Shown: positions 38,491 through 53,400, counted from the stretch's first letter. The stretch is DNA of 64,000 nucleotides from Distichodus sexfasciatus (GCA_032718565.1 JAVGVS010000293.1:67501-131500), one strand, 5' to 3'. A program made the numbers and translations. Notes: a model not told the origin generated them from the letters alone.

Positions 38491-41400
38491 TCCGTCTTCC
38501 TTACTCTGAGACTCCCCTTTTCCCTCCCCTTGCAGCTCTTTCTCTCTCTCCCTCTCTCTCTCCCCGTCACTGACAGCTGAGCTCATAGGCGAATGAGGTC
38601 TGTCTCCAGCGTGCTCACCCCATATAGAGCGCACACATGTGTCTGTGTGTGTGAGTGCGTTTGTGGATGTGTGCATGTGTGTTCTTGTGTTCTTGAACGA
38701 GAGCCAATTGAACGGTGAGGTCACAGCTCCGAGACATGGGGGTGGACCCACAGGATGAGTGGCTCCAGTCTTCCTGGAATGTCTCCAGCGTTAACTCTTT
38801 GTCGAAGAAAAGAGCAATCTCCGCCCCTTCCAAAAAAGAGAACTCATGACTGTAGCGACGTACACACACATACTCAAATGCACACATACACACTGCCTCC
38901 ATAACACTCCCAATAACAAACATGCCTCCACAAAAGGCCAGGTCAGACCAGACCAGACGCCTAACTCAAATCAATTATGAGTCAATAATGAAGATCAATC
39001 ATTTTTTAAAATCACCAGTGCAGGTCACCTTCATCCTGGCATGAGCCACATGAGAAATCGAAGTTTGGCTGGAGATTCGGCCGCTTAATTACATGACTGA
39101 ACTTTAGTTTTCTGAGTTAAATCCCTCAGGGTTGAAACAGAGCTCTGGTGAAATTAGGATAAATATTTGTTTAGCCAGAAGTGTTAACGAGGGGCTTGAA
39201 GCGACGTCCTTCTCCCCAAAAACTTACACCCGACCGCAGGGTGGAGAGGCGATCAAACCCCCCCTCTCCTCCCAAGAAGGAGCAGATTCATATGTGCAAC
39301 ACACACCCACACACGTCCACACAGGGCATAAAAATACATGCATGCACATGCACACACACACATAAACATGTGCAGACACACACACAGGTCACACTGTTTC
39401 AGGTCATTAACTTGCAGCACACTACTGAGATTTCCACTCCAAAAATGGCATTTCAGTCAGTATGTGAATGTGGAAAACCAAAACGTTTTTATTTCGCAGT
39501 TCTTTTTGTGTCCTTATCAATATTCTTTCTATACATTTCAGAGCATTGTGTTGTTTCAGAAGTTTTAGTTTTCACGTCGGAAGTAAAGATGCAGGATACA
39601 TTAATTAGTTGACTCAGAACTCCAGACGTTTTAATAGTCCAGTTTGCTATATGTCCATTCCCAACAAAAGGCACACTGCACTTTACACACTGTCCAGTTA
39701 CACTGCAAAAAATCAGTGTCAGAAAATAAGAAAAAGAAAAGGATAATATGAAAAAAGGTTCCAGAATCAAGCAAAATTATCTGCCAGTATAGTGAGAAAA
39801 TTGATCTTGTAAAGATCTCTTAAAACAAGAAAAAAAGTCAGTTTTTCCATGTTTTTAGCTTTAATATTCTTAAAATAAGCAAAGTTGTAGTGGAAAACTC
39901 GTAGTGGAGAGCATGAGAACCTTCCAGTTCTCTTAATTAAATTTCTTATTTCATTTCTTATAATCAGTAAATTTTTCTTAATAAGATAATTGTAGCCAAC
40001 GTTTCTTAAAACTAGATTATTTATCTTACACATCCAAGTCTAGTCAAGTAAGTTATTCTTAAAATAAAAAAAAACAAGATTTATTTTTTCTTTTTAAGAT
40101 TTTCTGGCTTGTTAAGATTTCATTTTTTGCAGTGTACTGTTTGGAGTATAAATCTTAAATCTCAGTTTAGGAACTTTCTATTTTAAATTGTACAGTCTTA
40201 GGTCCATTTCACTATGTGTTTACTTGTATGTAACTACATATATGAGGTAAAAGAGTCGTGACTCTTAAATCTTGAAAAGGTGAACCCAAACTACCAAGTC
40301 TACTAGTCTTTAAGAGATGTAGTTTGAAAAATGATGTTCAGGGGACACTATTTTGATATTCCGACTTCAAAGAACACTGCAGCCTAGAGGACTTTCATCA
40401 CATTTTTGCCAGTGTGCTGTCGTTTGTTTACAATGCTGTTCTTGTGCAGCGTTGGCGGTAGAGTCAGTAGCTGTCCAGTGTAATGAAACAATGCCATCCA
40501 GTGGACGCTCCCGCCAACTGCAGCCTCACAGTGGTCGAATCGTCAGCTCCGAAAAAAGCTCACTTGTTTCAACCCAAAATAATAATGCACAACAAAAGCC
40601 AAACAATCTGGATCTGGTTAAAAAGCTAAGTGCAAGACACGTTATGAACAAAAGGCCCACTTTGGCTTTTAAAGATCATTTTAGGCCAAGTTTGTGTTGT
40701 CTTACTGTGTATTGATGAAAAATCATTTTACAGCACAAACTTGGCCTAAAATGATTTTTTAAACCCCAATCTGGCCACACACCAATACACACACCTGCTA
40801 TGTTGGAAAGTTCCATTCTACACCTACCGTACAACATTCCCCCTCTTTCTCTGTCTCACACCCACTCATACATACAAATTCTCTCCATCGCTATAAGCTT
40901 ATATATTTATCAGATGAGTCTTTTCTTTTAAATCATCTTACCTTCACTTGCAAAACTGAAGCTTGCTTTAACGCTGCCGAAGCCAATATGAATATCTATT
41001 ATCAACGGAACAATGAATATGTATTACAACTTTTCTGATAGAATTACAATGGAGAAGAATTACGATTGTAAACACAACATTGACACAGGGTAGGGAATAT
41101 GGAACGCATAATTCTTGCACATCCATAACACACAAATAAACACATATACAAACATTCATTTCAAAGAACCGTTTGCTGCTGGATGCCCTGTCAGCAGAGC
41201 ACTACAAAGTATAAAACCCCGTACGTACAGCATTGCAAGAGACAGAGCGCAGAATGATAGAGTTTGAATTGGATTTAGAGATCGATTAGGAAGGTCAACC
41301 ATGCTTTGCCCAGGGATGAGGCATTGACGTAGGCAGACGCCATAATCAAGCTGCTGCTCGCGCTCTGGGAAGCGTTCCAGGCTCTCCGTGTTATTTTGGG

Positions 41401-44400
41401 ACCAGTCACACACTCCGTTATCGTTTTATTAATTGTCTCTCTCCGTTTTTCCAGTACATGCTAAAGCCAGTGAAGCATGCAAGCTTTTGTGAGTGTGTAT
41501 ATATTGTGTGCGTATGTACAGTATGTGTGTGAGTGTGTGTTGTCAGACAGAGAACTAGAGCATGACTTGCGGTCATGCAATCATAGGCAAAGTGTGCTTC
41601 TACGACGGAATGCCTTTTATCTGAGGTTTTGAAGCTGCTTAACTTCTGAGACATGCAAAATAACCTGAAACAACCTGTTGTCATACAAGAAAGGAGTCAA
41701 AACTAGAAGGACAAGTCTGCAAGTTCTGAACAACCAGTGCACCACATTCCATAGAGCATAACCACAAACCCGGAGCACACTTTAAATAATGAGGGACGCT
41801 TGTCCTTCAAAATCTGACTCTAATCCTGATTCTAATCTCAGTTCAGAAATCTAATCCCGATGAAAATTCTGCATTTATTTTTGTCAAGTAGTGTACAGCT
41901 TATACTTATCTAGTAGTATAAGTTTCACCGCATCGCTTATTAATAATCTGTATCCACTGGGGAGTGGTCCAAATAAAGTGGGACCTAATGTTCTGGATCA
42001 TTTTTATCTGATGGAATTATAGCCAGCAGCGTGGATCTTTATAAGGAGAAACTTTACACACTGAGACAGCAGTCTGCTGAGAGTTCCTGTAGGGCACAGC
42101 GGAGTTGAGCTGCTGTCTCTCATCGAACACGACTGACAGGTCCCTGTCTCTTGGGCCGTCAGAACAACGTGACTCACTGTGGGAATCTGAACCAGGACCT
42201 CATGCGTACATCTTTGGGGAGAAGCTTGGAGTTTTTGCAGGTTGCAAATTGTTTACACTGGAACGTATCTGAAACCTTTTCACGAGGGTTGGGAAAACAA
42301 TCCAGCAAACAAACCCAGTTCACCCTTTTGTATGAGCTGTATTTACCTTAAAGCCCACAGTTTCGTTTCGCAGAATCTATAAGCCACCTTGAAATAACAT
42401 GCCAGACATGAACATTTGTGCAAAATTTAAATGTGATCTCAAACTTAAGAACATGTTAGTTATAAGCACTGCTTAGCATCATTAAGCTTCCAATAATCTG
42501 GGTTTCAATGCCAATCCACAGACATACAGTCCTAAAGTAATCACTCAAATGTAAATACTTGTTAGTAAAATACTTTGTGACTGTATTTTACTGTACGTTA
42601 TGTTTGGACTAAATATTATCAGTATTAGCAGCTGTGATCAGCCCCTGCAGGCTTTTATGTAACTCCTTCTTCTGTCAGCTGCTCTGGGTGGGGGTCGCTA
42701 CGGCGGATCGTCATATTGATCAGGCAAAAGTTTTACAACAAATGCCCTCACTGACATAAGCCGCCCCATTTATCCACGCCTGAGGCGGGATGGTCCGAAA
42801 TACAATACTTTAAATTTGTATCTCATTCCCAGCAGGTTCTGTTTACTCTGTGGCAGTGTGATCTTGAAATGTGCCATAGTTTGTTCCTCACTGCTTTTGG
42901 AACTAAAGGAATTTGAGAATTGGGATCATGTTTTGGAAGTAAATGAAAGCTATTACGTCCAGTAAGGACTAAAATTGACTAATATCAGCAAATGACTTTT
43001 ATTATTTAAGTACTGTTAGTATTAGATACTTTCAGTACTTTGACTCAAGTAGCACTTGATATCTTTTACTGGAGTCATTTTCTTTTGTAAAGAATCTTTA
43101 CTTTTACTAAGTATGGATTTTAAGGATTCAAGTGCATCCTTTCCAGATGTATTGCTTGCTATTTTACCGTATTTTGCAACACAATAACGATGGCTTTTAT
43201 TCATTCGTTCTTAAGGAGAAATTTGTTCTTAGAAATCACTAATGCAGTCATTCACCAGTGGTTTTTTTTTGTGTTTGAGATTTGGGGCCTGTTTACACGC
43301 ATGTGTTTGGTTTACATGTGAACGGAGTTTTAGCCACCTCAAAAGCATATTTTTTAACACGCCCTTCAAATTGAAGATTTTTCAAAGCGCTGGATTCTGT
43401 GAATACGTGAAAGGTCCAAATGTTAAAAAAAAAATGCATTTATTAAAAAATCTGCATACGTGTAAACAGCCACGGAATCTATAAACGGTGACGAGAACTC
43501 CTATGAAAATATTGGTGAATGGTGCATGATTGCAGAGATAAAAGAGCAACCTGATTGCTCACATGATCACTTTCACCAATCAACCAACGGTTGTGGATGT
43601 ATGTGGAGGGGTGAGTAATAATGTCTAAAGGCATTGCTGTGCACTGTAGGGCCAAAGTTACTTTCCTCTCAAGCCTCCTCATACGTAGGCTGGCGCATGT
43701 TTGAAGACTCCGGCTTTGAAGACTCCGTCCATGTGCCTGTGACATCAGCACATCTGGTAGAGATTAGAGATGGAAACAGGGGTCCGGCGGGGCAGAGCGG
43801 GCCAGCCTTGCTCTAAAAAAGGCCATGTCTAATAATAACCCGACTACTCGTGTCCAGTTTTATTACTACGCCAGCCCGTTTGACTTTAGGAACAACAGAG
43901 GGGATGTTGTGCGTTACTCTTTCTCGCACGTCCACATTCTGATTGCTCTGAGAACTTTTGGACCGAGTGTGATCGCCTCAAACGGAGAGTGTGTTTACTC
44001 AGATAACGCAAGAATCTACATCAGGTTTCAAGCGAAGGTCCTTTTGCTAAACCCAAATGAAAGAGCTCAGACTTTTTCAACTTCTATTCTCTAACAAACC
44101 AACAGTTCGGAGAGATGAGCTCGGAGACAAAAGTGGGAACGTTCTTTAGGAAGAGCCCTTATTGCTCATTTTGACAATGTTTGATATATTTCTGCTTTCT
44201 TTGGTCATGGATGTGTATCACATATGTCTTATGGTCTCTACTGTCTTTTCCATGTGCTAGTTCCCTCCTTCCCTCCTTATGCAACCCATACAAATACATT
44301 TCAGCCTTGACTTTGCATAGTTTTGCATTGTCCTTGCTGCACAAATGCAGCACCACAGCATTGTGGGTAAAACAAGGGCATGAGACAACACTACGCATTG

Positions 44401-47400
44401 TGCTAAATAATGTGACCAATAGTGCATTGGAAATTCTGTCCGACTCTGACATCACTGCTTTTCTGCTGTGCCAGGCTGACATTGGGACCATGGTGTGTGT
44501 GTGTGTGTGTGCGCTCTATCCCAATCAAACCCCTTCCCCCATCACGGCATCAGCCAATACACACACACACAATGGCACTGACATCAACAGAACATTGATC
44601 AACCATCTCTCCATTAGCCCAGATGTCAGTGTGTGCACGCACACAACCCTCCCCCAAAATGGAAAAAAAACATACATACAAAAGACACAAAGTCTACACA
44701 AATATTGTGTGTTGTGCACATGCAACTGCCAAACCAAACCAACACATTCCCTAGAACTAACCCCAACGGAGGCATGTGCACATCTGTTTACAGGTTGGTA
44801 CTGCGTTGCTTCTCTAAATTTAAGGGCAAACATTCAAATCAGGGAAGGTAACAGAGAGACTGTAACAGCTGGGATGTTAGAGGTGGGCTGAAACCCCACT
44901 CTGTAAAATTTTTGCCACAGGCCTGCGATTCACGACAAGTCTCTACATATCCTTTACTCATTCAGGACAGAAATGAAGCGACTGCTTGGCTTCTCCACCG
45001 CATTTCATAGCACTTTCCCACATCCCTGCACGACGACAAAAGAAGAGTCTAGATCACTTACAAGAGTGCAAACAAGTCATGAACTTTCGAACGTCTTCTC
45101 TACCAAGTGTAAAATAACCAAAAGCGTAAAAGACACTTCAAGGTAGGAGGACTGTGATTATGCAGTTGTAAACTTCAGAACACGTTAGATCTAAGATGGT
45201 AAGAAGCTGCAAAGGAGGAAAATGAAACATACCCAATGCATGAGTGTCTCCTCCGACCTGAGCCAAGGTTGAACAGCGAACTCTTCCGGGGTAAACGGTG
45301 ATCTTTGTGCATGATTTGAAGCTACGGCGCAGATGGCTAAGTTTGACTTTGTTACCATAAAGAGAAGACTGTCATGGACCTTGAAGGATCAGGATGGGGA
45401 AGCCACATTTTGGTTGGAGCGTAAAGAAAAACTTGCAGTCAGGTTTTGACAAGGTTTTGAAGAGCAGCGTGAAAAAGTGGAAAAGTGAAGGTGAGCTTGA
45501 GTCAGTTAAGAAGTCCAGAGACTGAGATAAACTGAGAAATTAAAAAAAAGTGCCACAGTTCATCCCAGAGTGTCAGGATGGTGTTTGCTCTTCTCCAGCT
45601 TTTACATCTTCATCACCAAGCTCAGTCTTCTTTTGGGAAGCAAGTCTCTTCAGCCAGTCTTTCGTTTCACAAAGCTTTGCCTCCGGATTTACATCTCAAT
45701 CACGTCTCCGAGAACTCCCTCGACGAGTCGGGGCAACATCCCTTTTTCCTTTCGTTCTTGCGTGAGAGGACGAGAGTAGTGAGAGAATGAAAAATGGGGG
45801 GGGGGGAACAAGAGTCGGCGGATCATCGACCTTTCCTACTCAGCGCAGGGGCTTGTGGGGGTCCCAGGAGACGTGCGTTAGGGGTACGAGGTCCCGCTAA
45901 GTTTCCATATTGGCTTTGCTTTGGCTGCGCACCCAAAGTCGAAAGACACCAAAAGCCTTGAAGAAGAGAGGAAACAGACAAAGTTCTCTGCGTCGTCCAG
46001 GACCTGTGGCTTAGGTTTGAGAGGCGATGCGCTGACGAGGAGAAAGAAAGTAGGCTCGAAGCGTGGTGCGCAGTCACACGCTGCGACTGTGTGTTTGTGT
46101 GTGTGTGTGTGTGTGTATGTTTGTGTGTGTCCTGGCTTGTTGGAGCTAGCACTGGGTGTCTCCTCTATGCCTGCCTACACTGGCCCGGCCTAACACGTGG
46201 AAGCACACTGAATCCCCATGAGGCGCAAACACCACACACACACACACAAACCAACCACATTGTGTATTGTTAGTGGACGATAAGGGACGAGTGGGAACAT
46301 AGTGGGAGGGTTAAAGAAAAAAAAAAGGGGGGGAGGGCGAGTTAGGATGGAGGGATAAAAAGTGCAAGTCGTTGTCTGCACAGTAGCGGAATGAACAAAC
46401 GAAGGAACAAACGTTCCACATGCAGGTCCACACATCCACCCTCCCACACCTCCATCTTACTCATTCACCAGCGTGTTACGTGGAAAAACCTTGACGAGTG
46501 CTGTTTCTCATCCCTCCCTGCGTCATCCAGCTCTGGAGAGGAGGCCAAAGGGTTTCTCCCCGGCAGCATGAGATGCTGATAGCATGGGGGACTAAGCTCG
46601 GCTTGTTCGCCTGCTGCTGTCCTCCTTAAACTGCTTGAGAGAATGAAACTATTTCTGGTTTTCCATAAATGACTGACGCTGACCGATCCGTGAGTGGGCC
46701 TGAGGTGGAATGAACCCATGCATTAACATGTAGGCCAAAAGTGAGTTATTAGGGATGAATTTTTCTTAGACTACAGTGTGAATTGTGAAAGTCTTGATAA
46801 AAAAAATCTTTTGGATGAAACCAATTAAATATTTTTTTTAACAAATGGAAGCATATTTAGAGACGCTTATTATTACGGCTGGGTGATATGACAAAGTTCA
46901 AACCACAATATTTTTTGGATCAAATGTCAATATCTGATTTGCGTCAATATTTTTTCCCAATTTTACGTAAAAAGATGTCACACATATATACTGTTCTTAT
47001 ATGTAATTATTTGAGTCTAACTGCACAAAAGCGACTTTATATGATAAGCACATGAACAAAATTCTTGATCGACCATTATCTGGCTGTACTTAGGCATTGT
47101 AAGAGTAGGAGCTTTAATTTGCAGTTAAAGAAAAAATATATAAATATATATAAATATATCGGCTGTATCTGGCTTTAAAGATGCTACGTTTTTAGTCATA
47201 ATGAGGACTGTGGATGCATCCGAATCTGCAGAAATAAATATATTGTGAAAATATATTCAAATGATTCATCACAAACCATTATTCACTCTATATATTGCCA
47301 AGGCCTATTTATTATTTATAGGATTCATTTAAAGGCATTTTGCAGACCTTCTTAGCCAGAGCAGGGACACTCCTCCTGGAACGACTTGAGGTCAAGGGTC

Positions 47401-50400
47401 TGGTTCACATGCCTAGTGGTGATTATTTAAGCTCTCCTAGGATTTGAACCCACACTATGGTCACCAATGGAGGGTTTCGGGCAACTCTGACCTCATCACC
47501 ACCACTGCCGCCGCCACACTTATATTAGGAGAATTTGAATGATTTTAAATCAGTTGATAAAAACCTGGCGGCACGGTGGCGCAGTGGTTAGCGCTGCCGC
47601 CTCACAGTGAGAAGATACTAGGTTCGAGACCCGGGTCGGCCGCAGGGTCTTTCTGTGTGGAGTTTGCATGCTCTCCCTGTGTTTGTGTGGCTTTCCTCCG
47701 GGTGCTCCGGTTTCCTCCCACAGTCCAAAAGCATGCCATATAGGTTAATTGGCGACTCTAAATTGGCCCAGTAAGGTGTGATTGTGTGAGTGTGTGTGCC
47801 CTGCGGTGTGTTGGCGCCTGCCCAGGGTTGCGCCCGTAAACTCCCGGGATAGGCGCCGACCCCAGTTGGGATTCGGCGGTTCGGATAATGAATGAATGAA
47901 TGATAAAAACCTGTTATTACCTGTCTATTAAGACAATTCAAGATGGTGATTATATTTAAAACAAGTCTAGTAACTTTGAATAAATTCAGTTTAAGATTTC
48001 AATGCTGAGAAACCACTTTTTTATCTGATCAGATGAATAAAAACCAGAAAATCAAGATGAAACCATAAATCTGACGTTTTCTCAAAATAATCTACTGAGA
48101 TCATCTCTATGAGAGCATTTGGCAGTCAGGTATTGAGGTTTCCCAAGAAGTATAATGTAGTAGTTTCCCAACCACCTGAATTAACAATTCAGAGTTCCAA
48201 GAAGCTAAAATATAGACCTTTGGGAGTTCCACAGAATCATAAGAAAAAATTATACTACAATTTGCGATTCAAAATGGCTCACAGGACCAACATCACGAGT
48301 CAATGTAGACAAATGTGTATCTAATCTAAACGTGATGAAAGTGATGCCCCGCAACAAAATGTGACCTCTGCATTTGATCCATCCTTGGATGAACAGTGGG
48401 TAGCTGACATGGGCAGCGCCTAGAGAATAGTGCTTGGTGACGGTACCTTGCTCATGAGCACCCCAGCAGTACCTTTTGTCGGTCCGGGATTCGAACATAC
48501 GGCCTTCCGATCACGGGGAAAACTCCCTAACCCTTACGCTACCAACTTCCCTGTGTAATATTTATATGTTTTAACATTATTAGGAACAAATGTAAGAAAG
48601 AAGAACTTCAAAAAAATAATGGTAAAATAATAAGCAACTTAAGAAAACGCCCACTCTTTGTCACGTTTCGGGGAAGGAGCGGACGCAAGTCGCAGGAGGG
48701 TTTCTTTCTTCCCATATTTTATTAGTGCATAAGTGGAGGGAAGGGGATCAGGAGGGGTCAGGCAGAGGAACAGGCACACAAGACAGAGACGAAGACACAG
48801 ACTAAGACATTCACTAAACAGATACTACTGCTGGGTCTGAGGAGGGACCAGGATCAGGACCGGAGGGGAACAGAACCGGGAGGCGCCACGGGAACCAACA
48901 GCGGAACAGGGACCGGGAACAGGAACCGAAGGGGGCGACTGGAGCCGGAACTAAGGGGAGACGGGACCAGGAACAGATAAGGGAACCCAACCTAAACTAA
49001 CCTGACCCTAAACCTAAGCTAACGGCTAACGCTAATGCTAAAGGGTAAGGGTCAACAGGGAGTGGCAATGTCTAACACTTACTATGCTAATGCTAAAGCT
49101 AATGCTAAAGGGTAAGGGTCAACGGGGAGTGGCTACGTCTAAAGCTAACTACGCTAATGCTATGCTAACTCTAAGGCTAATGCTAACCCTACGCTAACTC
49201 TAATGCTAACACACTACCAGACACTAACAAAGAGCACAAGACAAAGACAGACTTCACCAGGACTCCAAGCAGACGGCAGACGGCAGACTGGGGCATGGGC
49301 AGAGTCTCAGGGCTAGTGTGGCCTCTGTGGACACATAGGGATTGTGAGGGTGCACGGACAAAGACAAGGGCAAATAACCAAACTTATGTAAAGGAACAAA
49401 CACATGAACTTAAACGAGACACTCAAGGGACAACCAATAGATTACACTGATTAACTAAACTACGAAGGAGGGACAGAACACAACCAATGAGAAACCAGGG
49501 TGACTTAACTAAGGGGAAGGACTAACTCAACGGGCCAAATTAAGGACACTAACAAGACAAACATGAAACAGTTGTGAACCAGGAACCCGGGGAAACACCA
49601 TAATTAGTCTCTTTGGCGGCCTCTGGTGGCTGCCGGGGCCAACTGTCCTGGGGGAGACATGACACTCTTCTATAATAAAAATAAAAATAAAATAAAAATA
49701 TACCTCCTTTTCAAAAGTGACATTATAGAGTGACGATGCCCAATTGATATTTCCATTTTTTATTGATACTATGGCTTTGTCGATTATTAAATCGATGTAT
49801 CGGTGTATACTGATGTATCGTTAAACCCCTAAAGATGAGGTGCAGCCAACTTCTAATCCTATTACAAAGAACTGATAATATCAGAGTCTGTACAGAAGTG
49901 CGTCAAACCCCAGCAACGTAGATTTGTGCTGTTGCGAGGGACTCCACTGGCATTGGCAACAAAGCGGGTTTGTAAATGTTTTGCGAGGAAGGAGCCAGTG
50001 GATCCTCTTATCTCCAGGCCTCCATATATAACAGAAGCAGAACGCATCCAGCTGCCAACACATACCTATACGGCATCGCTTCCCCAGTGTTTATCTATAC
50101 CCCCGCTCTGTTTGCTCACTCTCCTTAAGAGGCCAAAGCTCCGTTTATCTTTTATAACACCAGAGCCAATCGATGATAATGGGGCCGTGCTGTACTTAAA
50201 GTAAACATGCTGATGGAGTGTTTCTCTTGGCCCATCCTGTTTATCTGATTTGGCAACTATCATGTGTATTTTGGGCTAAATATCTTTTATATATAAATAT
50301 ATATAAAAGATTTATGTGTGCCGCAAATAATTTCATCGTCAAAACAAAATCCGGGCTGCCTTGTTTGACCCGTGAAATTTAGTCCAGTTTTATTTGAAAT

Positions 50401-53400
50401 ATTGGGTCAAGTGCACTTTACAGATATTCTTGCGCCAATATCATGCAATCGTTCAATACGTGCCATCTGTTATTTGCCTGTTTTTTGTGTTAAACCTACT
50501 GCAAACTGTGTGACAACGCAACCAACATGAGGCAAGACAGAAAAGAAGCCAAAAACTCCCCAACACTTAGTTGGAGCCATCAGGAACAGATTGTTTTGCG
50601 TAGTGTGGCAACTACAGCAAGAAGACAATGAGAGAAAAGATTAAATAATAAATGAATAAATAAGTTAATATTGGAGAGTGAAAAATTGACTGTTGTTATT
50701 TTGGCAGATGTGATATGAAATTTGCATTAATTAATTTTAATTCGTTTGTCACCCATCAACAGAAAAAGGACGGAATCTATCCATTATGTTGCAGACTCAC
50801 TCTGCTGTTCAAAAGTTCTGTGGTTGAGGTCCCACCATCTTTGCCTGAAAGGCGAAACAGTGAACAGATCAGCTATCTGATCTTTTCTTCTGCCTTTTTG
50901 ACGTCGAATCCAGCCATTCTTCGTGCACATGACTGAGCGAATAAACAAACTCTTGTAAAAATAGCTGCTGTGGCCCCATCTCCCTCACCTTGTGCGTTCG
51001 AGTGGTCACGTTAATGATCCACTGAAACTAGGTCAAAATCACAACCACCATCCACCTTCTGGGTCTGAATCGCCTTCTTTAGCCCAAAAGAGATTAAGAT
51101 GAAAGCGGAGAAGTAGTTGCAAGAATTCCAACTTTATTAGATTCTCATAAAAAAAATTAAAAAAAGTCAGACGCTTAGGAAAAATCTGACAATGGTTTTT
51201 AATAAAGTAGTTTTAAAAATGTCGGTGCTGACATTTCGGAACATTCTGCATCACTCTCGGGTGAACGATAAGGGCTCTTGGACCCAGTAAACACTCTGGT
51301 CTTGATTTGTGTGAGAATAATTTAAGCGCTAGACAAGTCCATTTACTCTTGAACTTGAAAGATGAGACCATCTTATCTAAAGCCGCAGCCTCTGCGGTAG
51401 TAGGAACTGTTGGATGGACGTTCACAAGGACGTCTGACAAAATACACATTGCTTTCTTTAGATATAGATTAAATGGAGAACTTAAAAACGCTACTGGGAC
51501 TAACAAGAATAACGGGAACTTGGGCAACGTGCCCTCTTTGAATCAGGAGTTAACTGCAGAAATTGGTTGGAAAACACCATGAAGAAGGATGAGGGGATTG
51601 ATTTATGAGTTTGAGCTTTGAAACACAGACACTTACTGTGGTCTGTTTGCTATTATTGAAGCTAACTTGTCTGAGAAAAAACTAAATGCTAGGAGATTGA
51701 GAAGTTTATTTTCCGCTACCTTTCCCTCAAAATGTATCACTGTTTGCTTTCCTACGGTCAGAGTCGAAAGCTTAATGCGCTGGAATTCTCAATAAAGAAT
51801 TCCAAGCTGATATTTCTGTTTTTGCAACGAAAATCAAGGCATTCCTCATCTTGAGGAAAGTTGTTCTATAGATTTCGTAAAAGTTTTCGGAGCCATCTGC
51901 CGGTCATGACCTCCGAGGCAAAACTCCGTCTTTGACGTCAGCCTCGACGGAAACAGCTTAATAGCATCTGGCCTGTGGAAATGTTTATATGAAGATCAGA
52001 GACACATCTGTAGCTTTCACTTACTCCAAGTACAGTTACACTCGAAAGGCGGAATGACGGACGGTTACGGCCACTGTTGTATTGCTGAAAATGTTTCCTC
52101 AAAGAGACTTTTGTGAGTCTAGTTTATAACTTGATGCACAAACTCAGTCTGAGCTCATTCCATCTTGTGCGAGCTCCAAAAAATAATATATTTTTGAACT
52201 GGACTAATGGGAACTCTTCTTGCTTTAACAAATAAAAAAAACACACGCTAGAAACGGCCCTTGAAACAATGAGAAAACAGACTCTGTCATCACAGTTGCT
52301 CATGATGCCTCATGTTTCGGCCGAATCTGTTTAAGCGTAAAAGACAAGAGCAAAACAGAGCCTGCTGATACCCTATTTCTGGTGACCAAAGGCGAGCGTC
52401 GACACCCAAGGCAGAGGAGCCGGCCTAAACCTCCAACGGAACAAAAGGCCCCTTTCAGACGCTCCACGCAACAGCTTACATCAGAAACACTTTTTTCAGC
52501 CTTTTACCAGCGATCTCAACTTTGGATTACCTTAACAACACGGCGGACCCTTTTGACTGTGAGCTTTCCTCGTGATGCTTAGAGGTGCATGACATGCAAA
52601 AAAATAAAAAGCCAAGTGGCAATGTGACGCAGATCAAAAAACAAAAGTCTGAGGTTATACTACTGACCTTAGAGGAGGTCAGACAAGTTAGGAAATAAGG
52701 CTAACCAACATGAGATCCTGTTTTGCAGACCTTTACTGAATGGTATGAGCGTCGGTAAACAGGGTATGAGCGAGGTGGAAACGGGTAACGGTACTTGAGT
52801 TGTTATATTCATTATAACTGCAAAACTACTAAGTCCTTCAGAAGTTTACTCGCAGCAAGATGCAATATTTTGAGATCCTTAAAGTACATGCCCAGTTTGA
52901 CACCAAATCTTGACTTCACGGTAGCTTGTGTACCTCTCAAATACTTTTAATATTGTAGTTAGCTACACTAGAAGCTACAGAGAAAAAGTAGCTAACTACA
53001 TCATCCAAGCTGTTTCACAGTGGATTGGCCAAGGTGGACTCCATCCTCCGACTCCATCTCGCAGCTGTCAAGAGCACACTGTGCGGTAATGACCATGCAG
53101 ATGCCACTTCTGCCAATTTAACCCCAATTAGAAACAGCAGGTAGTTGAAAAAACTATTTACTAAAGACTACGTTCGTTACTACAGCATTTTAAAAGTAGC
53201 TTCGCTACTGATACGCCACTCAAAAAAGTAGTTAAGCTGGTAGCGCCACTACTTGTAGTCAGCTACACCCGAACACTGATACAGAATATATTTAAGCCTT
53301 TGTTTCAGAGGCCAGCGGTCAAGGCAGTACCTGGGTGTGTGTGCCAACGTGAACCGTCTCTGGAGAACGATGCTGCGATTCATCAGCAGTTTCCTGAAGA

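Noticed and set aside
38070..38573. 167-codon frame rich in Ser/Leu
   Set aside because: Produced by the (TC)n tract and CT-rich promoter-like DNA.
40353..40715. 120-codon frame on the + strand
   Set aside because: Its 3' end lies in a perfect hairpin and no protein family is visible; likely repeat-associated chance frame.
44181..44891. Open frame of about 236 codons on the + strand, the longest in the window
   Set aside because: It starts at TTG, runs through a GT microsatellite, shows no domain and lies in a PDE4C intron. Treated as chance.
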